Positions 24,819-32,830 of a DNA stretch of 43,812 nt are shown here, in pieces. The notes beneath the pieces are model-generated. The model did no database searches. It worked only from the letters and a program-made list of their open reading frames with translations, and had not been told where the DNA came from. The translations under genes were made by a program, and so were the position numbers. The stretch's first letter is position 1, and every line of letters starts with the position of its first letter. The stretch spans positions 1 through 43,812 of the forward strand of contig NZ_BMNT01000051.1 of NCBI RefSeq assembly GCF_014646695.1, read 5' to 3'. The DNA is from Sphaerisporangium melleum (lineage in GTDB: Bacteria; Actinomycetota; Actinomycetes; Streptosporangiales; Streptosporangiaceae).

Positions 24819-26222
24819 TCAGGTGTCGAAGCCGAGGCCGAGGCGGTCCAGGGTACGCAGCCACAGGTTGCGCCGGCCCTGGTGGGCATCGGCCTGGGCG
24901 ATCGACCAGCGGGTGAGCTGGATGACGCCCGACCTGATCGGCTCCGGCGGGAAGGGGACCGGCTTCTCGCGCACCATGCGCAGCTCGGTGCGCTCGGTCG
25001 GCTCCCCCGACAGCAGGTCCAGCATGACGTTCGCGCCGAACCTCGTGGCCCCGACGCCGAGTCCGGTGTACCCGAGGGCGTAGGCCAGCCGGCCGCGGTG
25101 CGCGCGCCCGAAGAACGCGCTGAACCGGCTGCAGGTGTCGATCACCCCGCCCCACCGGTGGGTGAAGCGCACCCCTTCCAGTTGCGGGAAGGTGGCGTAG
25201 AAGTGCGCGGCGAGCGTGGCGAAGGTCTCGTCGCGCTGCTCGTACTCCCGCCGGACCCGGCCGCCGTTGTAGTACACCGCGTCGTACCCGCCCCACAGGA
25301 TGCGGCCGTCCTCCGTGAGGCGGTAGTAGTGGAACTGGTTGGCCGAGTCCCCGATGCCCTGCCGGTTGTGCCAGCCGACGGCGGCGAGCTGCTCCTGCGA
25401 CAGCGGCTCGGTGGTCAGCGCGTAGTCGTACACCGGGACCACGAAGTTCTTCAGCCGGCCGAGCAGCGGCGGGAAGCCACCCGTCCCGAGGGCCACCTTG
25501 GCCGCACGCACCCTGCCGTGCGGGGTGGTCAGCTCCATGGCCGTCCCGTCGTCCCTCATGGAGCGCACCGGGGTGCGCTCGTAGATGCGCACCCCGAGCG
25601 ACAGGCACGCCTCGCGCAGGCCCCAGGCGAGCTTCGCCGGATCGAGCATCGCGCAGCCGTCGCGATCCCACAGGCCGCCCGCGTAGGTGGGCGAGCGCAC
25701 CTCGGCGCGCACCTGGTGCTCGTCCAGCAGGCGGTGGTCCATGCCGAGTTCGCGGGCGATCTCGGCTTCCTGCGCCATCCCGTCGAGCTGCCAGGGCTCG
25801 GTGGCCACGTGCAGCTCGCCGGTGCGCTCGAAGGCGCAGTCGATTCCATGGCGGGCCACGGTCCGCTCGATCTCGTCAAGGTTGGTCCGGCCCAGCCGCA
25901 CGAGCGTGGCGATCTCGTGCGGCCAGCGGGTCAGGCCGTTGGCCAGGCCGTGGGTGAGGCTGGCGACGCAGAAGCCGCCGTTGCGCCCGGAGGCGGCCCA
26001 GCCGACGCGCCTGCCCTCCAGCAGGACGACGTCGAGTGCGGGGTCGCGTTCCTTGGCCATCAGGGCCGCCCACAGGCCGGAGAAGCCCCCGCCGACCACC
26101 GCGAGGTCGGCGCTCGTCTCCTCGAAGAGCCGCCGCAACGGCTCGGGTTTGTCCGGACTGTCCAACCAGTACGGCTTACGCTCCGCGTCAGCCAGTGCTT
26201 TCAGCGGATCCACGAATTTCAC
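24819..26222 (-). CDS. FAD-dependent amine oxidase, PuuB-like
   Basis: 467 residues of the D-amino-acid-oxidase-like flavoprotein family. The dinucleotide-binding motif is VVGGGFSGLWAA (near residue 42), followed by LLEGRRVGWAASGRNGGF, the usual FAD-contacting signature of gamma-glutamylputrescine oxidase and related amine oxidases. The C-terminal FAD contact is YALGYTGLGVGATRFGANV. Together with the polyamine transporter and an aminobutyraldehyde-type dehydrogenase in the same operon, it most likely oxidises putrescine, gamma-glutamylputrescine or another amine to an aldehyde. No glutamate-putrescine ligase gene is in the window, so the exact substrate is open. It is the last gene of the leftward operon, 71 bases after potC. 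Confidence 0.82.
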   Translation of the reverse strand: MKFVDPLKALADAERKPYWLDSPDKPEPLRRLFEETSADLAVVGGGFSGLWAALMAKERDPALDVVLLEGRRVGWAASGRNGGFCVASLTHGLANGLTRWPHEIATLVRLGRTNLDEIERTVARHGIDCAFERTGELHVATEPWQLDGMAQEAEIARELGMDHRLLDEHQVRAEVRSPTYAGGLWDRDGCAMLDPAKLAWGLREACLSLGVRIYERTPVRSMRDDGTAMELTTPHGRVRAAKVALGTGGFPPLLGRLKNFVVPVYDYALTTEPLSQEQLAAVGWHNRQGIGDSANQFHYYRLTEDGRILWGGYDAVYYNGGRVRREYEQRDETFATLAAHFYATFPQLEGVRFTHRWGGVIDTCSRFSAFFGRAHRGRLAYALGYTGLGVGATRFGANVMLDLLSGEPTERTELRMVREKPVPFPPEPIRSGVIQLTRWSIAQADAHQGRRNLWLRTLDRLGLGFDT

Positions 26223-26293
26223 GTCCCTACGAACTGCGTCGTATATCCCGGGAGGGCACTATGTGCCCCGTGTCCGGGTGCTGGTCTCCCGCG

Positions 26294-27142
26294 TCAGGTG
26301 CGACGACGGGAGGTCACCGTGTTGATCACGGCGATCGCCACGCCGACCGCGAAGATCAGCGTGCCGAGGATGTTGACCTGCGGAGGGACGCCGATGCGGA
26401 CGGCGCCGTAGATCCACAGGGGGAATGTGGTGGTCGTGCCACTGGTGAACTGCGTGATGACGAAGTCGTCGATCGACAGCGCGAACGCCAGCAGCGCGCC
26501 GGAGATGACGCCCGGCAGGATCATCGGGAAGGTCACCCGCCAGAAGGTCACCCAGGTGGAGGCGCCGAGGTCACGGGCGGCCTCCTCCACCGAGCCGTCC
26601 AGGCCCACCACCCGGGCCCGCACGGTGACCGCGACGAACGACACCGAGAACAGCACGTGCGCGATGACCACGGTCCAGTAGCCGGTCTGCACCCCCACGC
26701 TGATGAACAGCGACAGCAGCGAGGTGCCCATGACCAGCTCGGGCGAGGAGATCGCGGCGAACATCACCAGGTTGGTGGCGCCCTGGCCGCCGAACCGGTA
26801 ACGGCCGAGCGCGATGCCCATCAGCGTGCCGAGCACGGTGGCGACGAGGGTGGCCAGCAACGCGATCGTGATCGAGTTCCACAGGGCGGTGGTGAGCTCG
26901 GGGTAGTCGCCGAGACGCCCCCACCACTTCAGCGTGAAGCCCTGCCAGCTCACGTTCGACTTGCTCTTGATGTCGTTGAAGCCGAACACGATCATCACGG
27001 CGATCGGGGCGAACAGCCACAGCAGCACCAGCCAGGTGTAGCCGAACAGCAGGCGCCCGCCCCAGCGGGTGCGGCCCCGGCGGGCGCGGGCCGGCGCGGC
27101 CGGTGCCCGGGTGGCCGGGGCGGGGCTGACCGGGCCGCTCAT
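26294..27142 (-). CDS. potC: Polyamine ABC transporter permease PotC
   Basis: A 282-residue inner-membrane permease of the spermidine/putrescine type with six hydrophobic segments. The cytoplasmic coupling motif is EEAARDLGASTWVTFWRVTFPMILPG (EAA loop). The segment ALSIDDFVITQFTSG is characteristic of PotC/PotI. The N-terminus carries an Ala/Pro/Arg-rich extension of about 30 residues. Start ATG overlaps the potB stop (ATGA), so the two permeases are translationally coupled. It pairs with PotB to form the channel powered by PotA. Confidence 0.93.
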   Translation of the reverse strand: MSGPVSPAPATRAPAAPARARRGRTRWGGRLLFGYTWLVLLWLFAPIAVMIVFGFNDIKSKSNVSWQGFTLKWWGRLGDYPELTTALWNSITIALLATLVATVLGTLMGIALGRYRFGGQGATNLVMFAAISSPELVMGTSLLSLFISVGVQTGYWTVVIAHVLFSVSFVAVTVRARVVGLDGSVEEAARDLGASTWVTFWRVTFPMILPGVISGALLAFALSIDDFVITQFTSGTTTTFPLWIYGAVRIGVPPQVNILGTLIFAVGVAIAVINTVTSRRRT

Positions 27143-27993
27143 CGGGCCGCCGCCTCGAGGACGTTCTCGGTGCCGAGCGCGCGGGCGTAGACGAAGATGC
27201 CGGCGAGCATCACCGCCATCAGCGTGAACGACAGCGCGGCGCCGACCGGATAGTTGTTGTTCGTCAGGTACTCCGTCTGGATGATGTTGCCGATCATCGT
27301 GTTCGACGGGCCGCCGAGGATGGCCGCGTTGACGTAGTCCGAGGTCATCGGGACGAAGGTCATGAGCACTCCGGCGAACACCCCCGGCAGGGACAGCGGC
27401 AGCACGATCTTGGTGAACGACTCGCGCGGCCCGGCGTACAGGTCGTAGGCCGCCTCGACCACCCGCGGGTCCACCCGCTCCAGCGCCACGTAGATCGGCA
27501 GGACCATGAAGGGCAGGTAGTTGTAGACCAGGCCGCAGATCACCGCCGCCGAGGTGGCCAGGACATGGAAGTCCTCGGGCAGCAGGCCCGCGTCCTTCAG
27601 CGGCTGGAGCAGGATGCCGTCGTCGGCCAGCAGGAACTTCCACGACACCGTGCGCAGCACGAAGGACACGAAGAACGGCAGCAGGACCAGCAGCAGGTAG
27701 GTCGACTTGCGGGCTCCGCCCTTGAAGGCGATCCAGTACGCCACCGGGTAGGCCAGCGCGATCGCCGCCAGCGTCCCCACCAGGCCGTAGCCGACCGAAC
27801 GCAGGAACTGCGTCTGGTAGCGCGCGAGCGCGTCGGTGTAGTTGGCGAAGTGGAAGGTCTGGGCGAAGCCGTACACGACGTCGCCCTCCTGGGTGGAGAC
27901 CGAGGCCATGAACACCAGCGGGACCACCAGGAACAACACCAGCCACAACCCGCCGGGCAGCACCAGCAGGTAGGGCGCGAGCTTGCGTCTCAT
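27139..27993 (-). CDS. potB: Polyamine ABC transporter permease PotB
   Basis: 284 residues, six hydrophobic segments, beginning MRRKLAPYLLVLPGGLWLVL. The segment PFFVSFVLRTVSWKFLL and the EAA loop VEAAYDLYAGPRESFTKIVLPLSLPG are typical of PotB/PotH. The downstream MTSDYVNAAILGG segment is also diagnostic. It lies 4 bases after the potD stop and overlaps potC by four bases. Confidence 0.93.
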   Translation of the reverse strand: MRRKLAPYLLVLPGGLWLVLFLVVPLVFMASVSTQEGDVVYGFAQTFHFANYTDALARYQTQFLRSVGYGLVGTLAAIALAYPVAYWIAFKGGARKSTYLLLVLLPFFVSFVLRTVSWKFLLADDGILLQPLKDAGLLPEDFHVLATSAAVICGLVYNYLPFMVLPIYVALERVDPRVVEAAYDLYAGPRESFTKIVLPLSLPGVFAGVLMTFVPMTSDYVNAAILGGPSNTMIGNIIQTEYLTNNNYPVGAALSFTLMAVMLAGIFVYARALGTENVLEAAAR

Positions 27994-27997
27994 GCCG

Positions 27998-29269
27998 CTA
28001 CCCCTGCGAGATCGGCTGGAAGATGCCCTCGTAGACCTTCTCCTCGGCCGGCGTCAGCGTCTTGTAGGAACGCAGCTTGGCCAGGTCGGACTCCGACGGG
28101 AAGATCAGCGGGCTGGTCGCCACCAGTTCCAGCGACTTCTTGTCGCCGCCGGTCGCCTTCGCGGCGTCGGCCTGGACGATCTGCTGGGCCCCGGGGACCG
28201 GCGTGATGTAGTTGATGTACTCGGCCAGCGCGGCGGCGATGTCCGGCTTGTAGACGTAGTCCATCATGGCCAGGGCGTCGACCGGGTTCTGCGCGGTCTT
28301 GGGGATGCACATGTTGTCGGTCCAGATCGTGCCGCCCTCCTGGGGGATCACGAACTTCAGGTCCTGCCCCTCGGCGATCTGCTGGAAGACGTCCCCGGAC
28401 CAGGCCATGCAGATCCAGATGTCCCCGCGCACCAGCGCGTCCACGTAGTCGTTCTCGTAGTACTTGCGGACCAGCCCTGCGTCGCGCTGCTGCTGGAGCT
28501 TCTGCCCGGCCTTCTCCCAGTCGGTCTGGGTGGACTTGTCCGGGTCGATGCCCAGGGAGAACATGCCGAAGTTGGCGATCTCCTGGGTGTCGAGCAGCAT
28601 GCCGACCTTGCCCTTGTACTTGGGGTTCCACAGCTCCTGGATGCTGCTGATCTCCCCGTCCACGTACTTGGGGTTGTAGGCGATGCCGGTCAGCCCCGAC
28701 TGCCAGGGGATCGTGTAGGTGTTGTTCGGGTCGTAGGAGGGGTTCTTGTACTTCGCGCCGGCGTTGGCGGCGAAGTTCGGCAGCTTGGAGTGGTCCAGCG
28801 CCACCAGGTAGCCCAGGGCGATGGCCCGGCCGAGCTGGATGCCGTTGGTCATGACCATCAGGTCGTAGCCGATGTCCTGTCCGGCGGCGAGCTGCGGCTG
28901 GACCTTGCCGAACCAGGTGGAGTTGTCCTGGATGGCCTCCTGGTAGGTGACCTTGATCCCGGTCTCCTGGGTGAACTTCTCCAGGGTCGGGTACTTCTTG
29001 CCGTCCTTGTCGATGTACAGCGGCCAGTTGGCGAAGCGCAGCGTCCCGTGCTTGGTCTGCTCGGCCCAGTAGCCGGCGGCCGCGCTGGGCTTGGGCGGCT
29101 CGGCCCGCTTGCCCTGCACGCCGCAGGCCGCGAGGCCCAGGGCGGCGGCGGACAGTCCGGCGACGCGCAGGGCGTCGCGCCGGGTCACACCCGGGCCACC
29201 ACTGTACGAGGGCGCTCCGCGACGCTGGGTCAGGCCACGGAGGAACGCGAGATCACGAGGAGGGGTCAT
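27998..29269 (-). CDS. potD: Polyamine-binding lipoprotein PotD
   Basis: 423 residues. A twin-arginine-type leader (VTRRDALRVAGLSAAALGLAAC) ends in a lipobox, so the protein is probably a Tat-exported, membrane-anchored lipoprotein. The mature part is a type 2 periplasmic-binding fold: LRFANWPLYIDKDG, TYQEAIQDNSTWFGKV, IPWQSGLTGIAYN, and ICMAWSGDVFQ of the ligand pocket, as in PotD/PotF. It captures spermidine or putrescine for PotB/PotC. The ATG 9 bases after the potA stop was chosen; an upstream TTG overlapping that stop is possible. Confidence 0.92.
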   Translation of the reverse strand: MTPPRDLAFLRGLTQRRGAPSYSGGPGVTRRDALRVAGLSAAALGLAACGVQGKRAEPPKPSAAAGYWAEQTKHGTLRFANWPLYIDKDGKKYPTLEKFTQETGIKVTYQEAIQDNSTWFGKVQPQLAAGQDIGYDLMVMTNGIQLGRAIALGYLVALDHSKLPNFAANAGAKYKNPSYDPNNTYTIPWQSGLTGIAYNPKYVDGEISSIQELWNPKYKGKVGMLLDTQEIANFGMFSLGIDPDKSTQTDWEKAGQKLQQQRDAGLVRKYYENDYVDALVRGDIWICMAWSGDVFQQIAEGQDLKFVIPQEGGTIWTDNMCIPKTAQNPVDALAMMDYVYKPDIAAALAEYINYITPVPGAQQIVQADAAKATGGDKKSLELVATSPLIFPSESDLAKLRSYKTLTPAEEKVYEGIFQPISQG

Positions 29270-29277
29270 GGGGCGGT

Positions 29278-30432
29278 TCAACTTCCTATCGCGAACGAGT
29301 GGTGCGGCTGCCAGGACAACCAGACCGGGTCACCACGCTCGGCGGTGATGCTGCTGTCGTTGGCGTTCTGCTCGAACACCGTGAACTCGGCGCCGCCCGC
29401 CAGGTTCACGGCGTAGCTGTTGTAGGTGCCGAGATAGACCACCTCGGCCACGGTGCCGCGGACGGCGCTGACCCCCGCGGCGGGCTCCTCCCGCGAGATC
29501 CTGATCTTCTCGGGACGTACGGTCACCTCGACCTGGCCGCCGGTCCGGGCCCCCTCGCCGACCGGCACCAGCACCCGGTCGCCCTCCCCCAGCCGGACCA
29601 CCACTGTGCTCGCGTCGAACCGCTCGGCGGTCCCGGTCAGCAGGTTGGAGGTGCCGATGAACCCGGCGACGAACTTCGTCGCCGGACGCTCGTAGATCTC
29701 CCGCGGCCCGGCGAGCTGCTCGACCAGGCCGTCGTTCATCACCGCGATGCGGTCGCTCATGGTGAGCGCCTCGTTCTGGTCGTGGGTGACGTAGACGAAG
29801 GTGATGCCGACCTCGCGCTGGATGCGCTTGAGCTCGATCTGCATCGCCTGGCGCAGCTTGAGGTCCAGCGCGCCGAGCGGCTCGTCCAGCAGCAGCGCCC
29901 GCGGCTGGTTCACCAGGGCCCGGGCGAGCGCGACCCGCTGCTGCTGACCGCCGGACATCTCGCGCGGGCGCCGCTTCTCCCGGCCGGTCAGGTCGACGAT
30001 CTCCAGCATCTCGCCGACCCGCCGCCTGAGCTCGGCCCCCGGTACGCGCTTGCGCCGCAGCCCGAAGGCGACGTTCTCCCAGACGTTCATGTGCGGGAAC
30101 AGCGCGTAGGACTGGAACACCATGTTCACGTCGCGCTTGTTGGGCGGGACGTCGGTGACGTCCCGCCCGTGCAGCCGAACGGAGCCCCGCGTGGGATCCT
30201 CGAACCCGGCGATCATCCGCATGGTGGTGGTCTTGCCGCACCCCGAGGGCCCCAGCATGGAGAAGAACTCCCCCTCGGCGATCGACAGGCTGACCCCTTT
30301 CACCGCCTGTACGACCTCACCGTGCGCTTGGTACTCCTTGACGACCTCGTCGAGTTCGATGGCGGGCACCGAGGAGATGTCGGAGGCGGCCGCCGCGGCC
30401 GCCTCCTCCTTGCCCGCCTGGATCTCCGTCAT
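29278..30432 (-). CDS. potA: Polyamine ABC transporter ATPase PotA
   Basis: 384 residues. The nucleotide-binding domain has Walker A GPSGCGKTT (near residue 62), Q-loop VFQSYALFPHM, signature MSGGQQQRVALARAL, Walker B ALLLDEPLGALD and H-switch VTHDQ. A TOBE domain follows (about 265-384; VRPEKIRIS, VVYLGTYNSYAV). The N-terminal 25 residues are an Ala/Glu-rich extension. It drives import by PotBC. The gene order dehydrogenase-potA-potD-potB-potC-oxidase, all on one strand with small gaps, indicates a single transcript. Confidence 0.94.
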   Translation of the reverse strand: MTEIQAGKEEAAAAAASDISSVPAIELDEVVKEYQAHGEVVQAVKGVSLSIAEGEFFSMLGPSGCGKTTTMRMIAGFEDPTRGSVRLHGRDVTDVPPNKRDVNMVFQSYALFPHMNVWENVAFGLRRKRVPGAELRRRVGEMLEIVDLTGREKRRPREMSGGQQQRVALARALVNQPRALLLDEPLGALDLKLRQAMQIELKRIQREVGITFVYVTHDQNEALTMSDRIAVMNDGLVEQLAGPREIYERPATKFVAGFIGTSNLLTGTAERFDASTVVVRLGEGDRVLVPVGEGARTGGQVEVTVRPEKIRISREEPAAGVSAVRGTVAEVVYLGTYNSYAVNLAGGAEFTVFEQNANDSSITAERGDPVWLSWQPHHSFAIGS

Positions 30433-30503
30433 TTCCAGGCCTATCCCTTACCTATGCCGGCGGCCGTGCGCCGAGCGCCTGTGCGTGCGAAGCTGCTCGG
30501 TGA

Positions 30504-31937
30504 TCACTCACCGATGTAGTGCATGACGTGCTTGACCCGGGTGTAGTCGTGCAGGCCGAAGACCGACAGGTCCTTGCCGTAGCCCGAGTGCTTGAACCCG
30601 CCGTGCGGCATCTCCGAGACGAACGGGATGTGGGTGTTCACCCACACCACACCGAAGTCCAGCCGCCGCGACACGCGCATCGCCCGGCCGTGGTCAGCGG
30701 TCCACACCGACGCCGACAGGCCGTACTTCACGTCGTTGGCCTTGGCGAGCGCGTCGGCCTCGTCGGTGAAGGTCTGCACGGTGATGACCGGGCCGAACAC
30801 CTCGGTCTGGATCATCTCATCGTCCTGCCGGAGGCCGTCGACCACGGTCGGCTCGAACAGGTAGCCCTTGTCGCCGATGCGCCGGCCGCCGGTGACGACC
30901 TTGGCGTGGCCGGGGATCCGCTCCAGGAAGCCCTCGACCCGGGCGAGCTGGCCCGCGTTGTTGAGCGGTCCGTAGAAGGCGTCCTCGACGTCCGGGCCGC
31001 CGGTCCTGGTGCCCGCCGCCGACTCGGCCAGCGCGGCGAGGAACGGCTCATGGATGCTCTCGTGCACCAGCACGCGGCAGGCCGCGGTGCAGTCCTGACC
31101 GGCGTTGTAGAGACCGGCCTGGGCGATCGACTCGGCCACCGCGGCGATGTCCTTGACGTCCTCGAAGACGACGACCGGAGCCTTGCCGCCGAGCTCCAGG
31201 TGCACCCGCTTGAGGTCGTCGGCCGCCGACCTGGCCACCTGGACGCCCGCGCCGACCGAGCCGGTGATCGCCACCATCGACGCCGACGGGTGGCCGACCA
31301 CCAGGGCTCCGGTGCCGCGGTCGCCGACGACGACGTTGAACACGCCGGGCGGGAGGATCTCGCCGATGATCTCGGCCAGCTTGACCGTGGACACCGGCGT
31401 GGTGTCGGACGGCTTGAGCACCACGGTGTTCCCCGCGGCGAGCGCCGGGGCGATCTTCCACACCGCCATCATCAGCGGGTAGTTCCACGGGGTGACCTGC
31501 CCGACGACGCCGATCGGCTCGTGCCGGATCACCGAGGTGTGGTCGGCCAGGAACTCCCCGGCGGTCGGGCCCTCCAGGGTGCGCGCGGCGCCCGCGAAGA
31601 AACGGAAGTGGTCGGCCGCCGGCGGGATCTCGTCCTCGGCCATCCGCGCGCGGGGCTTACCCGTGTTGCGGCACTCGGCCTCGACGAGCTCGTCCGCCCG
31701 CGCCTCGATGGCGTCGGCGATCTTCAACAGCAGGCCGGCGCGCTCGCCCGGCGTCGCCATGCCCCAGGACGCGAACGCGGCGCTCGCGGCGGCGTAGGCC
31801 GCGTCGACGTCCTCCTGACCCGAGATCGGCGCCTGGAGGTAGACCTCCCCGGTGCTCGGGTCGATCACGTCGGAGAACCGGTCGCTCCTGGCGTCCGTGA
31901 GCCCGCCGTTGATGAAGTTCTGCAGACGGCTGGTCAA
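30504..31937 (-). CDS. Gamma-aminobutyraldehyde dehydrogenase-like
   Basis: 477 residues of the NAD(P)-dependent aldehyde dehydrogenase family. Motifs are VTPWNYPLMMAVWKIAPALA (cofactor site), ITGSVGAGVQV (glycine turn), LELGGKAPVVV (general-base Glu), NAGQDCTAACR (catalytic Cys) and EVFGPVITVQ. The length and QDCTAACR string match the PatD/Prr gamma-aminobutyraldehyde dehydrogenase group, which converts 4-aminobutanal from putrescine into GABA. The start is TTG with GAGG six bases upstream. It is the first gene of the polyamine operon and has a promoter near 32019-32048, shared with the divergent Lrp-type regulator. Downstream GABA-transaminase genes are not in the window. Confidence 0.87.
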   Translation of the reverse strand: MTSRLQNFINGGLTDARSDRFSDVIDPSTGEVYLQAPISGQEDVDAAYAAASAAFASWGMATPGERAGLLLKIADAIEARADELVEAECRNTGKPRARMAEDEIPPAADHFRFFAGAARTLEGPTAGEFLADHTSVIRHEPIGVVGQVTPWNYPLMMAVWKIAPALAAGNTVVLKPSDTTPVSTVKLAEIIGEILPPGVFNVVVGDRGTGALVVGHPSASMVAITGSVGAGVQVARSAADDLKRVHLELGGKAPVVVFEDVKDIAAVAESIAQAGLYNAGQDCTAACRVLVHESIHEPFLAALAESAAGTRTGGPDVEDAFYGPLNNAGQLARVEGFLERIPGHAKVVTGGRRIGDKGYLFEPTVVDGLRQDDEMIQTEVFGPVITVQTFTDEADALAKANDVKYGLSASVWTADHGRAMRVSRRLDFGVVWVNTHIPFVSEMPHGGFKHSGYGKDLSVFGLHDYTRVKHVMHYIGE

Positions 31938-32018
31938 CGTTGACCTCCCTCGGAGGTAGCTGAGTTGTCGCGACTCTGACAGAGGCCAGGTACCACGACA
32001 AGGGATTTCGTCGCGAAT

Positions 32019-32048
32019 ATATCAAATTGCTACGAATTCGCTTGACAG
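32019..32048 (-). promoter_or_regulatory. Promoter of the polyamine operon, overlapping a divergent -35
   Basis: Minus strand: CTGTCA (32048-32043), 18-base spacer, TGATAT (32024-32019). On the plus strand TTGACA (32042-32047) lies over the same bases and could be the -35 of the regulator gene, with CAACAT as a weak -10. A CGAATTCG palindrome (32033-32040) sits between the elements. The arrangement suits control of both directions by the Lrp-type protein. Confidence 0.5.
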
Positions 32049-32154
32049 AGCACGATGAACTGACAACATGTCGCACCAGGACCGCAACATGGCGGGAACG
32101 GCGCCGTAATCCCCGCGCGGTAGCGGGCACGGAGTCGTGAGGAAGGACTCGGAG

Positions 32155-32658
32155 ATGACGACGCCGCCTAAGGCGCGACGGGACAACAACAACCACGACG
32201 CCAAACCCGGCCCGGTGGTGCTGGACGAGATCTCCAAGCGGATCATCGAGGAGTTGCAGGCCGACGGGCGCAAGCCGTACGCCGCCATCGGCAAGGCCGT
32301 CGGACTGTCGGAGGCCGCCGTCCGCCAGCGCGTGCAACGTCTCCTCGACGCGGGCGTCATGCAGATCGTCGCGGTCACCGACCCCCTCACCCTCGGCTTC
32401 CCCCGTCAAGCCATGATCGGCATCAAGTGCGAGGGCGACCTCGAGACCGTAGCCGACAAACTGTCGTCGATCGATGAGATCGACTACGTCGTCCTCACCG
32501 CCGGCTCTCTGGACATCATGGTGGAAGTGGTCTGCGAAGGCGACAGCCACCTTCTGGAGATTCTCGGCAAGATCCGCGCCATCCCCACCGTGCGCGCCAC
32601 CGAGACCTTCGTCTACCTCAAGCTACGCAAGCAAACCTACTCCTGGGGCACCCGCTGA
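32155..32658 (+). CDS. Lrp/AsnC-family transcriptional regulator of the polyamine operon
   Basis: 167 residues. A winged-helix DNA-binding domain lies at about 27-75 (VLDEISKRIIEELQADGR, SEAAVRQRVQRLLDAGV). An RAM/AsnC ligand-binding domain follows at about 80-160 (ETVADKLSSIDEIDYVVLTAGSLDIMVEVVC). The ATG follows GGAAGGA at 7 bases; an in-frame GTG 18 bases upstream is less likely. It is transcribed divergently from the polyamine uptake/oxidation operon with overlapping promoter elements. By analogy with similar actinobacterial clusters it probably senses an amino acid or polyamine and controls that operon and itself. Confidence 0.88.
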   Translation: MTTPPKARRDNNNHDAKPGPVVLDEISKRIIEELQADGRKPYAAIGKAVGLSEAAVRQRVQRLLDAGVMQIVAVTDPLTLGFPRQAMIGIKCEGDLETVADKLSSIDEIDYVVLTAGSLDIMVEVVCEGDSHLLEILGKIRAIPTVRATETFVYLKLRKQTYSWGTR

Positions 32659-32830
32659 CCCCACCGCCACACCCGCTCACCCGCCACTCTCCCCTCTCTG
32701 ACCCCCGACGCCTCGCCCCTCCGTGGCCACGGCGTCGCGCCCTCTCCGAAAGAGGCTCCGCGCCCCCGCAGGCCGTATGACCCGGCGCCGCCCTGCGGCG
32801 GAAAACCCGGCCGACCCGGCGCCCGAAGCG

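Noticed and set aside
23859-26411. Very long plus-strand open frame spanning the end of the amidase and the FAD oxidase region
   Set aside because: It overlaps two well-supported genes and a terminator, and its translation shows no domain.
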